From Cryptomeria japonica (taxonomy: Eukaryota > Streptophyta > Pinopsida > Cupressales > Cupressaceae): a stretch of 64,000 nt of DNA. The notes under the pieces were generated by a model. That model ran no database searches and was not told the origin of the DNA. It worked only from the letters and a program-made list of their open reading frames with translations. This document shows positions 22,801 to 34,010 of this stretch, in pieces. Location: the NCBI RefSeq assembly GCF_030272615.1, contig NC_081413.1, forward strand, positions 552,073,136-552,137,135. The letters are read 5' to 3'. A program made the position numbers and the translations under genes. Numbering within the stretch: position 1 is the stretch's first letter; every line of letters begins with the position of its first letter.

Positions 22801-23282
22801 GAAATTCATAGGGAAAGGCTCCATTGTGCTAGGGCCTACCAATGTTAACCCTCCTATCTTTGCAAAAAATTCCTTCAATGGCCCATTCCTAAGATGATCT
22901 TTCTGGGCATCATATACCTTCTTGATCATTTCAAAATCAATGGTTCTAAATAACTTGAGGCTTCATTCAACCAAAATACCCTTGTGATTTCATCACCAGT
23001 AATTTCAATTAGGGCTCCCCCTTTTACATTCCTCACAGTCCTAGTGATAGGGTCATAACTTTTTGCAATTTGGGTCAACAAATCAATGTCCATGAAAACT
23101 CTAGGGACCACAAGTTTCCCAACATCTAATTCCCATATATTATTTATAGGACCAAGTGTATTATGTTGGCCAAACTCTACCCTGAACAGACCTAAACCTG
23201 TCATGCTTATCTGGGGATCTCTCAACCAACATCCATTGTCATATAAACTATCACCAATCTGTAGGCGGGGATATTTGGGCAC
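19807..23282 (-). pseudogene. Minus-strand member of the ~1,000-codon ORF family
   Basis: A single minus-strand frame runs from 22,929 to 19,807 (over 1,000 codons) interrupted by about 13 stops, mostly TAG. A frameshift near 22,930 joins it to the N-terminal part (23,282-22,926). Matches to the copy at 27.8 kb are: KLVVPRVFMDIDLL; IxxVF; DFAPYLVDVIHEGL; YSMLMHMFLF; PVQLW; SYLKF; FIRPKE; and later TPEEGRKLIVDVG with LLEWDIADA. Further on come a Lys/Glu-rich helical region (about 20,830-20,690) and a Pro-rich segment (PPPSSPIIEFPPPMNP). The catalytic function is unknown and I recognise no protease, RT or transposase motif. The N-terminal fold pattern is loosely like plant mobile-domain proteins. 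Confidence 0.6.
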
Positions 23283-23739
23283 AAGTTCCTTTATCTTGGT
23301 TGCACTATTTGTGGATTGAATGAATTGTTCGAGAAAATCATCTCAAATATCCCTCTCTTGGTAATCTATCTTTCCCTTAAATTCTCTTCATGGTGCCATC
23401 TTATCAATCTAAAGCTATAATCACTTCAATTGTTATTCAAATAACCCCTTTTGAATTTCCAGCACCAAACAATGACACACAATTAGGTATTACAAAGCAC
23501 AGTCATAGAAAAACTTACTTGTCGCCTAAGAAATCACAAAAACCACATACCTAGTCTCTGCTAATCCTCTTCACATCTTTTTGCAATTTGAATTTCAAAA
23601 AAATGTCTTATGAAGGCACCTTAGAGACAACTAAGCATTCATTATCATCAATAGGGCCACGCATTTCTGCAATTAATTCTTTTAAATTTCAAATTTTGGC
23701 TCGGACGGACCAAAAGGGCTTCTTCTGAGTATTTATCCC

Positions 23740-24260
23740 TTCAGGCGCTAATCCGCAATGAGTAAAGGTCGAGCATCTTCCTATCACAGTCTACTGACAA
23801 CCATTAGATCATGTGGATCTAGCGCTCCCTTTAATCACTTTAGCCTTTAAAGTGGGCCCATCATTTCGTCACTTGCCTGCTCTTTATCGTTGATCCGCGA
23901 TGGGTAAAGGTTGAGCATCTTCCCATTGTGGTCTAGCGACAACCATTGATTTCCTCTGGACTTTGGACTTTATCACAATGGTTGGGCCCACCATTCAGTT
24001 GCTAGTCTGCGACGAGTAAAGGTTGAGCATCTCTTCATAGCGGTCTAGTGACAACCATTAGATCATGAGCTAACCGTTCGATCCTTAAGGTCCTTCGTTA
24101 CTTAGCCATCACCAGTAAACTGTCACTGCTAGCTATCTCCATTAACAGTATGGATTAACTATTTGACCGACTCCACCACTAGTGGCTTGTCATTGTGTCA
24201 TGATGAATATTGAACATGCAACTTCCCATTGCGGTGTCACGACAACCGTTAGATCAAAAG
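23740..24260. repeat. Reiterated 5'-flank block of the element family
   Basis: At least three copies of a block containing GAGTAAAGGT, GAGCATCTTCCCAT, GGTCTAGTGACAACCATTAG occur, spaced about 142 and 115 bp (23,759, 23,901, 24,016), with a weaker fourth near 24,205. Related blocks occur at 33,140-33,340, where GCGATGGGAAGATGC and TTACCCATCGC make short inverted pairs. I interpret them as upstream non-coding sequence of the same element family. No gene is visible. Confidence 0.5.
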
Positions 24261-25214
24261 AAACTTATCCGGCCTTTAAGAACCCAATGCATACATAAAG
24301 GACTTAGGACTTTAGGAAACTATGAAACATTTCAAATTTAATTAAAACCCGCCCAAACCTAGAACTCAAAATGGCCCCTTTCGATGACACAGTGACCCTT
24401 CCACTTAAGTGAAAAAGGCAATGGCCAAATAGAAGTGATTTAAAGGTGAAATCAGAATGGACCAATTAGAACCTAGCCAGGAGCCGAAGTGATTGATAAG
24501 ACCTATGCCGACTGAAGGATGACTGGCGCCAAATAATTGAATTATCAAAAAAGTTATGTCTATTAACCATTGTGAAATCTGATTGCAAAACCCTAAACCT
24601 ACCTTTATTAAATGCAAAGAACGGGCAGATTGGTGTTCGTATGAGGAAAATCATAGGAGGATTTCAGTTGACTAAATGCTTGTAATCTGTCAAATCCATT
24701 TATGATGAGTCGGTACAATGATTTTGCATAACATTTTGAAGCTAAGAGAGAGATTGAAGCAATATTAAACTACAGAAAAGGCAAAACTAACAACTATAGA
24801 TCAATACTTCATGTGATAGAAAATTTGTATTTGAGTATATCAATACTTAACAAACATTGTGTTAAAAAATTTGCAGCAGTGTGTAAGAAGCATTGGTTCT
24901 TTACAAATTGTAATTTCCACCATCCCTCATCAGTACATGTAGATGAAAATGACATCTTTAAACATAAAAATATTGGCTACAAAATGACCATCGAAGGCGC
25001 TCCATGCACCTACAATGGTGAGCCATTCTAACATCTAGTGTTAGTTGACACTTTTTCCTATTTACCATAACAAGATGTTTTCTAACAAAGTGGGTAAGTA
25101 CCTAAAATAGTGCTACTGCTAATCTTATGAAACTAATCCTATTGTCTGCAATAGGGTCATAGAAGTGTAGCCAGTGACATATGCAAAATAGGAAATTGTA
25201 GATAAACAACAAAA
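24261..25214. other. Non-coding, one short family match
   Basis: Around 24,520-24,590 there is GGCGCCAAATAATTGAATTA, which resembles GGCGCCAAACATTTGAATCA at 27,540 in the same orientation, so a fragment of the plus-oriented element family is present. Nothing else is recognised. Confidence 0.35.
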
Positions 25215-26130
25215 CTAATTCCCAATGTATTGGAGTATGACAGCCATGTTCTCTCCAATCTCCATTACTTTGATAGCGGCTGGTGTCAAGAGCCAGTTAT
25301 CATCAGAGTTGAGTATTCTGTGGAAGGGATCTAGATTCCCATTCCTCGCCCCTACCCTAAACACCTCCCATGCCTTCTGGATGAAGTTCTTCCTCCTCTC
25401 CCGTGCTACCCTTTTTTGGGCAATTTTCTCGTCTTCACTGTCTGACTCCTCCGGTTCAGAGGAGATGTAGTTGGTGTGGTTAAAATAGATGCTGAGGGTG
25501 ATTACCCAACAATCAGAATCCAACTCTAGAATGGAATTTCCTAGGGCCTGCCCATCAGATGGGCAGACAAAGTCATCAATCCTTTGTATGGTCGCTTCCT
25601 TTGAATCGAATATGTCAACCATAGGGCAAATGACAACCTCATAAGCAAACCCATCACACCAGTGTCGATTAGCACCCAATATACCATTATCCACCTGCCA
25701 TATAGTATCCCAGAGCACATCATTTTCTTGAAATAGCCGGCTACATTGGGCCTAGATCGATTCCTCTCTACACAGGCAACTGAGACCAAAATGGTGCACC
25801 ATCGGTTCAGATCGAGACTTCCAGGCTTAAGACTGCAATGTGAACCATTCCTTATATAAAGTTTCAGACTTTCTAGAGAAGTCTAGAGACCAGAAGAGGC
25901 CTGAATTCCAATCAAGGTTCATCCGAACAACATATCTTTACTATTATGAGAACTTGTCAAGTTCCTTGCTCCTACATACTTTATCTAACCGGCCTGATAC
26001 CAATCTGCCAAAGCGCATGAAAAAACATAGAGATCTCCAATTTGTCCTTCCACTAAGGTATGGCCTACGTCTAGCTAAAATGAAGCTCCCATGCTCGATC
26101 CACATTCACCGACATAAAGGGTGTTCCTTA
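25215..26130 (-). pseudogene. Unknown minus-strand pseudogene with acidic/basic C-terminal region
   Basis: The best part is 25,718-25,215, 167 codons without a stop. It includes an acidic run (SSEPEESDSEDEK) followed by a basic helix (KRVARERRKNFIQKAWEVF) and ends MAVILQYIGN. Upstream, after a frame change near 25,720-25,790, coding-like sequence continues toward 26,130 (KLEISMFFHALADWYQAG) but with about six stops, five of them TAG. I do not recognise the family. The competing plus-strand frame 25,840-26,136 (98 codons) is free of stops, so the upstream half could also be read that way. Confidence 0.35.
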
Positions 26131-26479
26131 TACTAAAATTTAGCTTGTGTTAGCACATATTTTTACAAAATATTTTATGCTATATAGATGCCTTTTTCTT
26201 TTATCACATGAGCATTTATTACTGGTTTGCATGTGCAGGAAACTTATTAGCACAAGTAAAGTTCTCTAAGGATCAGTTGTTTCAGGAATGTCAAGGTATC
26301 ACTTGGGCACACTTAGGGCATGCACTGAGTATAGACTGCATAAGGAATCCATTATGAAGCATTTGTTAGATAGATGGGTCATTATGGTGTGATCAAGGAA
26401 TGTCTTCTACCATGTTTCAGACCCTATGGAGAAGTTGGGATCATCAATTTACAGGATGGATGGCTCATTTGTGCTAAAT

Positions 26480-27560
26480 TGCAAAATTTCACATATCGGC
26501 ATAAATAGTCTCGATGAAACCACATTGGCAAGCCAAAGGAGGATTATCGGCATCACTTATACCGATGAAACAGAGTGTAGACTCATTGGAGCACATTAAA
26601 AAATACTCAACTCGGTGCGCACTTTTGGAAAGATCGTTCCATCGAGATAGCTTGTTCCGATGAGGAAGTAGGTGGTTTCTTTCTATCGGCTTGCATCAGC
26701 TTATCGGCAAAGCATATAAATTGCTATATTGATGACCTATGAAACCATCGATATAACTTGTAATGATATGGCCAAGCTTATAACATAGTATCGAGAGATT
26801 GAAAGTAATAAGAAAGTTTTATCCCGATACCCGATGACTAAAGAAAACTGAAGGCGAGCCCATTGGAAAGAAGAACCATATTGGAGTAGTGCGAAAATAG
26901 CTAGACTAATCCCCGATGATATGGAGAATCAGAATGCGAAACTATCGGTATTACCAATACTGATAAAACAACTTGGAAGCATATAACACAAAAGTGCATC
27001 AGGAATTCATCGGGACTTCGGGAGGAATAGAAAAGGGCTATTTCGACCCCTGATGAAGATAGAAACATTGGCAGGGGTATCGGTGTGAGTTATACCGATA
27101 AAGAAAGCATCAAATGAGGATTCATCGGGACATCAGAAGAAGAACTTTTATGTTATGCCGAGACCCGATAAGACCATGGTCAGTATGAGGAGTTCCTCAA
27201 GATAAGTTGTGCCGATAATGCGGTGGTCTTAGTCGAAACGCGGATTGGTATATTGAGATCATTGGGGTATCAGAGGGAGAAGAAATAAACTATGTCGACA
27301 CCTGATGAGTTAAGTAAAAGGAAACCAAAGGTGAATGCATTGGAGAGAGTTATGTCGATGGAGCATTAAAACAAAAGGCAAAGACAAGACTAAAGTGATG
27401 CCCGTCGGGATGAAATGAATGATCGAGATGACATGAACCATCGAGATAAAGAAAAAATTGCTATTCTGAGGCCTGATAAGTGGGTCGAGGTAGTTTGTTC
27501 CGATTAGAAAGCAAAAAGTGGTAAAGTAATAACAACCGGCGCCAAACATTTGAATCATCG
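26480..27560. repeat. Array of TATCGG...CCGATA hairpins in the leader
   Basis: Short inverted repeats recur: TATCGGCATCACTTATACCG (26,545), TATCGGTATTACCAATACTG (26,943), TATCGGTGTGAGTTATACCG (27,079) and several imperfect ones. Arms are about 8 bases and loops 6-9. The same motif occurs in copy 1 (18,328), at 33,390-33,540 and at 36,118. The repetition within each copy, and the matching arms even when mutated, suggest the inverted symmetry matters or arose by local reiteration. Confidence 0.6.
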
Positions 27561-27809
27561 GGAGGAGTCTCACTGATTAGCCATTGGATTTCCTAATGAG
27601 ATGAACTGACAACATAGTTTTCATTAAATGCATCAATTGAGTAGATTCATTGCCGCACGAAGCAAATCTATCAAGATTGCAATAATCAATTACAAAGATT
27701 GGACTCCTAGGGACATATAGCCGGTATTACAGAGCAACATTTCTCACGAAGTAATTGTAGAAAGATATTAAGTGCTTACTGAGAAAATTTTTGAGTTACT
27801 GAGTATAGA

Positions 27810-30751
27810 GTGAAAGAATTTGTAGAAATGGAGGGGTCAAGCTCAAAAGGGAAGCAAAAAGCTGCCGAAGTATCCAGGACCGCAACAAAGAAATCAAAGG
27901 GTGAGGTCAGTAGAAAGCTGAATCAGGACATGATAGACCAAATGGGATCTCCAGGAGCTAGGTCACATAGAGCTAAGACAAATTTGCCTATCCATGACCA
28001 GTTAGAGGAAAAATACAGAGAGATTGGGGATATATTCACCAGAGTGCGAGGGCACAAGTTGTTCCTTTTCCATTACTTCCGCAGGGATGAGCCCATGCCA
28101 ATTTTAAACCCATGGAAAACGGATCTTGTTAAACTTGTAGTACCCAATGTGTTTGTGAACATTGATTTGTTGAAGCTTTTAGTAAGAAATTATAATGCAA
28201 AAAAGCAATGCATTATGTTGCCTGATGGGACTGTTCTACTGCATTTTGCAAAGGCTACAATTCAAGAAGTTTTTGCTTTAGATTTGGAGGCAGAATTGCC
28301 TTTATCTTTTTTAGATTTGGAAGAAGAGTACAGGAAGACGGACACTACATACCAGGGCTGGAACCTCGCTCTCCATAAAGCAGAGAAGGGGAGGATAATA
28401 GAGGAAGAAGGTCCTCCATATGACATGACTATTTTTAAGAAGTATCTGCAATATTCATATATGGCTTGTGGTCAGGTGGGAGGAGTTGAAGCTCCTGATG
28501 TGGAAAACATAGGACCACTTGTTCTAGCAGCAGAAGTTCAGAGGCATGAGCCTAGGGCATTTGACTTTGCTTCATACTTGGTAGACAGATTGCATGAAGG
28601 TTTCTTAAACCAGAAAGACAATCTAGACAAATATTTCAAGCACTACTCATTGTTAATGCACATAATTTTATTTTATTGGAGACTTAGAGGGTTATGGCCA
28701 AAAGAATTGAATGTGAATGTAGTTGGGAAAGATGGAAAGGAGAAACCAGTGCAATTATGGGTTTCCCTTTGGGATTACAAGTTTGTGAATTCTCATTACC
28801 TCAAATTTGAGGAGTTCTTTATCAAACTAGTTTTCTTTCTCTTTGGTGAGCCTCAACAAGGATCATTTTTGGAGGAGGTTAAGAAGTTTCTTAGGCCTCA
28901 CGAGCACCAAAATCCAAAGGTCAATCACAACTAGGGTGATTGGTACTCATGCCAAAACTTCACTTTTGTTCGATGCTATGGATTTGAGGGTTATCCATAT
29001 GTTCTCCCTAAGCCTGCACCAGACAGGATTGTCTTCTTGGAAATTGTAAGGTAGTTAAGTGTGTCTAATACCAAACATTTCAGAGGAGAACACAAGCAAG
29101 CTTTCCTCCTTAGCACACTTCACTTTCAGGATTTTAAAATTGTATCAACTAGGGCATACGAGGCCATTGACAGGAAGCTGGTGGATGAATACAATTTATT
29201 TTAGCACGTATCTAGAGCACGCTATGATCTTGAGGGTTACATCCATTCAAGTAGGAAAAGATAGGATTTGGGAGACTACCTCCATCAGGAGAATGAATTT
29301 GAAGACATGTGCAGGAATAAGGAGGTGGAAGAGCTTGTAGGAGTTATGGAGACCTTGGAGAAGAAGCTAGAGGAAAGAAGGCAGAGACTAGAAAACATGG
29401 AGGGAGAACTAGCCCAAAGTGATTCAAGGGAAAATGAAGTAGTCTCCAAGCTCCATGCACCTGAGAAGGAGAAGGATTTGGAGGTAAAGGATAGGCTTAT
29501 TGTTGGTCTAAATGCAGAGACATATGAAAGAATGGCAGAACATGTTTCTTTTGTATCTGATGATCAGTTCATTAAGTCTAAGGAATTCAAATCATTCATG
29601 TACCACTTCAAGGGTAAGAAATTGAGGGAAGCAGTGCCAAATGTCACCCTTGAGAATGAAGTAGAAATGATGAAGAGGTTGAAGAAAGAAATTGACACAG
29701 AAGTTGAGACTATGACCCCGCAAAGGGGCAGGCAATTGCTAGTAGAGGGAGGAATAATTGTGTTTCCAGGATGGGACCTGAGTGCTTCATTTATTTTTTA
29801 TTCTTTTTTACATTCAGATAATAAGGATATGAAGTTAAACATCCAAGGAGTGCAAGATATTTTTATTAGATCAAGAAATGATCCAAATGAGGAAGAAATG
29901 TTATTGTGGGCCTTATATCCTCCTAATAAGAGGCTAAAATCATTGATGTAGATAAAGCTTTTGGTCACATGATGACCTTGAAGGTTGGAGAAGTAGATAC
30001 TATAGTCACAGCTGACATGGGTATCAATATTTCAAAATTTAATAAGGCCCAAATGAAACATGATATAGCAGAGAAGAATAAGTATAAGGCTTTGTATGAA
30101 GAGACCCTTAAGAGGAGTGGGCACCCTGTTCCCCAAATTACAGATTCAGGAGGCCAATGGAAGAAAAAAATTGAAAAGCTATCTTATGAACATAACAAGT
30201 TGAAAAAATAGATGAAGAGCATTAGGGCCAATACCACTTGCGTGTTGCTAAGTAGGATGTATGACAATATGGAGAAAGAATTGAACAAATTCTAGGGTGA
30301 ATATCAGAGGAACATGGACAATATGATTTCACACACCAGAATTTGAGATAGACTCTACATGATGTTACAGGATGCAACAACCAAAGAGAAAGTAAAAAGG
30401 AAGGTGCAGGGTCTGCTTGTTACACATGATGAAGTGACACAGGCATTGAAGTCTAAATTTGATGAATGCCAATAGATTGTTTAGCATGGGGTTCCCAGTC
30501 TGGTAGATGATGCAGGTGTGATCAGAGACAAAACCGTATGGATCTCTGAGTGCAAGTCTATGCTTAATGTAGCCAAAGCCATCGCCAAAGTAGATGTCCT
30601 TGACATGAATGACACAGCCGATCAGTTGGGAAAATTTTACGTGATTGAGAATGCAGCCAAGGATGCGATTTTCAACGCTACAACATATAAGGATTCGGGC
30701 TACTTGCGGCATATTAAAAAATGTGGACGGTGGCTAGATCGAAAGTACTAG
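27810..30751 (+). pseudogene. ~980-codon ORF, unknown family, disabled almost only by TAG
   Basis: Frame 1 runs 27,810-29,951 (714 codons) with stops at 28,932, 29,052, 29,202 and 29,262, all TAG. After one frameshift near 29,950 the second frame runs to 30,751 with TAG at 30,209, 30,293, 30,473 and 30,482 and one TGA at 30,344. Residues 1-60 are basic and Ser/Lys-rich. From about 100 comes KLVVPNVFVNIDLLKLLVRN, then a helical domain (FDFASYLVDRLHEG, HYSLLMHIILF, PVQLW, SHYLKFEEFF, FLRPHE). A coiled coil follows near 510-570 (EKKLEERRQRLENMEGEL), then TPQRGRQLLVEGG with FPGWDLSAS. The C-terminus is DKTVWISECKSML and LDMNDTADQLGKFYVI. There are no polymerase, integrase or protease motifs. The start at 27,810 is the first Met and 27,828 is an alternative. 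Confidence 0.65.
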
Positions 30752-31500
30752 TGTGGTGTTTTAGTTTATGTAATGTAATTGATATCTTAGTTAGGCGTTT
30801 TAATTTCTGTTCAGTTAGTTGTTAAGATAATGAAAGGGTGTGTCCTCTCATTCATGTCTTTCAGCATTTTTATTTGTATTGAGTCATCTTGCGTAACAAA
30901 GGGAGTTTTTTTGGGGGGGGGTTTTGGAACATCATTGCTGTAAGGACTGAAAGTCATATGTATTAGGAAATTTTATAGGAAGCAGAAGTGTCATTTTGTG
31001 TAAGAAAATTGCAATGAAGTATCTCCAAGTGCAGCTTCTATGTATTGCCATTTCTCAGAGATTAATATACAAGATTCACTATTTCTACTTCAAATGTACT
31101 GATTACTTTCTGTGTTGATGAAACTTAATTTGTCCTCTTGATAAATCTATTTAAGGATTTGCTGTAATGTGAATCACATGTTGCTACATTAAATGTGAGA
31201 TTGGGCTCTTATTGTTTATGTGACACATACTGAACCATTATAGTGATTATTAATATTGTCTATTGAGTTGATAAAGTTATCTATCCACAAAGTATCACTA
31301 TATTCTGAGATAGAGGCATTGGTTTGTTGTTAATTCTTTGAGATCCCAATTTAATATGAATTAGGTCCTTGAGAGAGAATTATTCTTCTAAAACCTTTTC
31401 AATTATTCTATTACATATTTCTTGAATGTCCTGAAAGCATTTTATTTCCAAAATATAACAATCTTTATACACAATTATCTTTTCATTTAGTTTTCAATTT

Positions 31501-32544
31501 TAAAAGCATTCAAATAAAAGCACTCAGTAGCAGCAGGGGGTTATTTTCATTCTTGCAAAGAATTGTCTTAATAAAGTTTAAATCCACTATAAATAACCTC
31601 TTTTGTGCTTGAGAGGAAGAGGCACACCCACCTAGGTTTAGTGGAGCCTAAAGTGCAGAGGGATTTGGTCTTCGACCATCCTTGTGCGTTGGTCAAGGCC
31701 GATTGGACTACTTGAGGGTTTGGCAAGTCTTTTTATTTTCCAATCTATGGTTTTGGGCACCAAAAGCTTGTTCCACCAAATGGAAGAGATAGGGAAATTA
31801 AGACCATGCTAAGGAGATTCATCATACCGAGTGAGGTGTTAGGAAACTATTTACCATTTTTTATGCATTTTCCACATTTTGAGGTGATGATCCATATTTT
31901 GGATTAGGTGTTTGAATAATGGAATACTCAGAGCTCCATATGTGTGTTTGATAGTCATTTCAAGGATGATTGTCCCCTAGGTTGTTACTTTTCTCAAATC
32001 TGGCCTATGAGCCCTTATAAGCCTAAAATGGCATAAATTTGCATTATGATCTAAAATGACTTTTAAAGCCTCATTAGGAATTTAGGCATATCATTTTAAT
32101 GTTAGGAAGTCATGCTAGGAGGTTCAGTATAAGTAAAAATGCATAAAAGGCAAAAATGCACATTTGAGCAAAAGTTGTCATTGTTGCTTGACAACTTTTT
32201 GAGAAACTTTGCATTTTTTTAGCAAATCGGTGGTTAGGAAACCGATGAAGAGTTGGTTATGAACAAAATGCATATAAAATGCTCTGAGAATGACTCTACA
32301 TGGGTCAGAACATTTGTGAGCAAGTTTGAATAGATTTTGAAGATAATTTCTAGATTTTACCTTGTAATTTTGTCATTTTTGTAGCAACAGTCTATACCAA
32401 ATGGATTGACCTTGCTACTGTTCTTTCATAGTGGTTTAGTGTATGTTATTTTATTTCTCAAGAGGTGTTTGTAATTTATTTTGGTGCAAGTTTGAGGTCT
32501 GTTTACAAATTTATATTTCTCTTTGCCCGAGCAAGGGTTCATGA
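31501..32544. other. Non-coding, possibly LTR-like
   Basis: No reading frame of interest. The stretch from TGTTAGGAAACTATTTACCA (31,838) onward is AT-rich and featureless in the way LTRs often are, but no partner copy or target duplication exists in the window. I do not claim an element. Confidence 0.3.
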
Positions 32545-32662
32545 GCAATTTGACTAACATGCATGTTAGTCACACGTTTTAAACTATTGATTTTGCAATA
32601 AATGGCTGGGATTGACTAACATGTCACTATCATGCTATATGGAAGGTCCATTTTGGAGCTAG
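32545..32662 (+). mobile_element. Single MITE-family copy
   Basis: GACTAACATGCATGTTAGTC at 32,551, the core TTTTAAACTATTGATTTTGC, then GGTCCATTTTGGAGCTAG ending at 32,662. About 115 bp, plus orientation. The left terminal repeat is not recognisable. Confidence 0.75.
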
Positions 32663-32979
32663 TCAAATAGTTGGGATAGCTACGGCCCCATGGCATGAGC
32701 AACAATCTGTCCATGAATTATGAATTTTGGGTTTAATAATTTCGAGAACATTTGATAAAAAACCTTCCTGTCTTATTGTCTCTAAGGAAAATATGTTTGT
32801 CCATTACCTTTTCCTCCACTTAATCGAAAGGGTCTTTATGTCATTGAAAAGGGGCCATTTGAGTTTTAAGTCTAGGCGGCTTTTGCCTTTTACGTTGGAT
32901 CACTTTAATTTTTCGAAGTCTAAGAATGGTTTTCTAATGTATGCATCAGGTTCTTAAAAGTCAGGCAAGTCTGTTTTGA

Positions 32980-33560
32980 TCCAATGACAATCGTGATATC
33001 GTAAAAGGAAGTTGCACATTGAATACCCATCGCAACTCAGCAACAAGCCACTAGTGGTGGGGCCGGTCAGAGATCCAGCGCTGGCAGTTAAGCGAAGGCG
33101 GTTAAGTGATGAAGGGATCTTACAGTTTGAGCAATAAGAATTTGATCTGACAGATGTCGCTAGACTGTGATGAAGAGTTGCAAGTCCTTTTACTCTTCGC
33201 AGATCAACGACTAAATGGTGGGCCCGGAAAGTGTAGAGGAAAAAGCACTTTAAACTATGGTCTAGTCCAAGGAAAATCAACGGTTATCGTGAGACTGCGA
33301 TGGGAAGATGCAAGGCCTTTTACCCATCGCAACTCAGCGAACAATAGGGTCATCAAAAAATGTCATCCCACACTACTTCGATACCCGATGGGCTAGACAA
33401 CAAAGGCATTATCATCGACATAACTTACTCCGATGAGGCAATACCAAAAAGTAGATATACTAAGTCATCAGGATAACTCAAATCATCGGTGAGAGGAGTT
33501 TTGGGTTATGCTGATACCCGATGAGGGAGACAAAGCCGAGCACAGAAGAGGAAGATAAGG
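32980..33560. repeat. Fragment of the element family's 5' non-coding region
   Basis: It contains the GCGATGGGAAGATGCAAGGC / TTACCCATCGCAACTCAGCG pair (33,297-33,340), an older copy at 33,165-33,215, and the ATCGG motif series (CCCGATGGGCTAG to GCTGATACCCGATGAGG). It therefore joins the block type seen at 23.7-24.2 kb to the type seen at 26.5-27.5 kb, supporting that both belong to one family leader. Confidence 0.5.
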
Positions 33561-34010
33561 TTATCAGGTTTTTTCCACCATAAATATTGAAATCCTCCAA
33601 TTTCCTACCGAGCCAGAATAGAAACTCAATTGTGCTACAAGAATTTAATTTTATTTGTAGTCATATATATTGAAATGCTTGACTTTGATGTTATAGAGCA
33701 GTTTCATGCACATACAACTAAACACATTTGTTTTTTCACCATATATAATGAAATGTTAACAACAATTTCAAAACAGAGAAGATAAGAGTACCAGTTGGTG
33801 TCAACAATTTTTTTTGTCCGGTAAAGCTATATTTTATATTAATTCTAAAAATGTTTACATTCTAAAAGATAAATCTCAATAGCTAGCTGACTAGACCATT
33901 GAAGTCGGTGGATGGTATACATAACGGTCCATACATAACACATTCAAAAACATTTAAAAAAAAAAACATGGTCCTTCCTTCAAAAAAGGTTCTATGTGCC
34001 ATCTCACTAC
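33561..34010. other. AT-rich non-coding stretch
   Basis: Contains an A-run at about 33,956-33,966. No gene is visible. Confidence 0.35.

Larger units (their letters stand above)
26147..31500 (+). mobile_element. Fuller copy of the ~1,000-codon element family (copy 2)
   Basis: It begins TGTTAGCACATATTTTTACA at 26,147, has a 1.6-kb non-coding leader rich in ATCGG/CCGAT hairpins, one long decayed ORF (27,810-30,751), and a 3' tail (GATAATGAAAGGGTGTGTCC near 30,824) that matches copy 1 at 18,890 and onward to about 31,490. The similarity over both flanks and coding sequence defines it as a transposed or duplicated unit about 5.3 kb long. I found no repeat of its start downstream, so two LTRs are not evident. 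Confidence 0.6.

Noticed and set aside
25840-26136. 98-codon stop-free plus-strand frame
   Set aside because: The minus strand gives a more coding-like sequence that joins the downstream 167-codon frame. TAG stops on one strand become CTA (Leu) on the other, which makes the plus strand look open. I keep it only as an alternative.
30907-30925. T-run followed by a G-run as a possible regulatory or quadruplex site
   Set aside because: A single G tract cannot form a typical quadruplex, and copy 1 lacks it. It is most likely slippage.
26147-31500. Copy 2 as a standard two-LTR retrotransposon
   Set aside because: The TGTTAGCACATATTTTTACA start is not repeated at the far end, and no primer site or polypurine tract could be placed. 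The class is left open.
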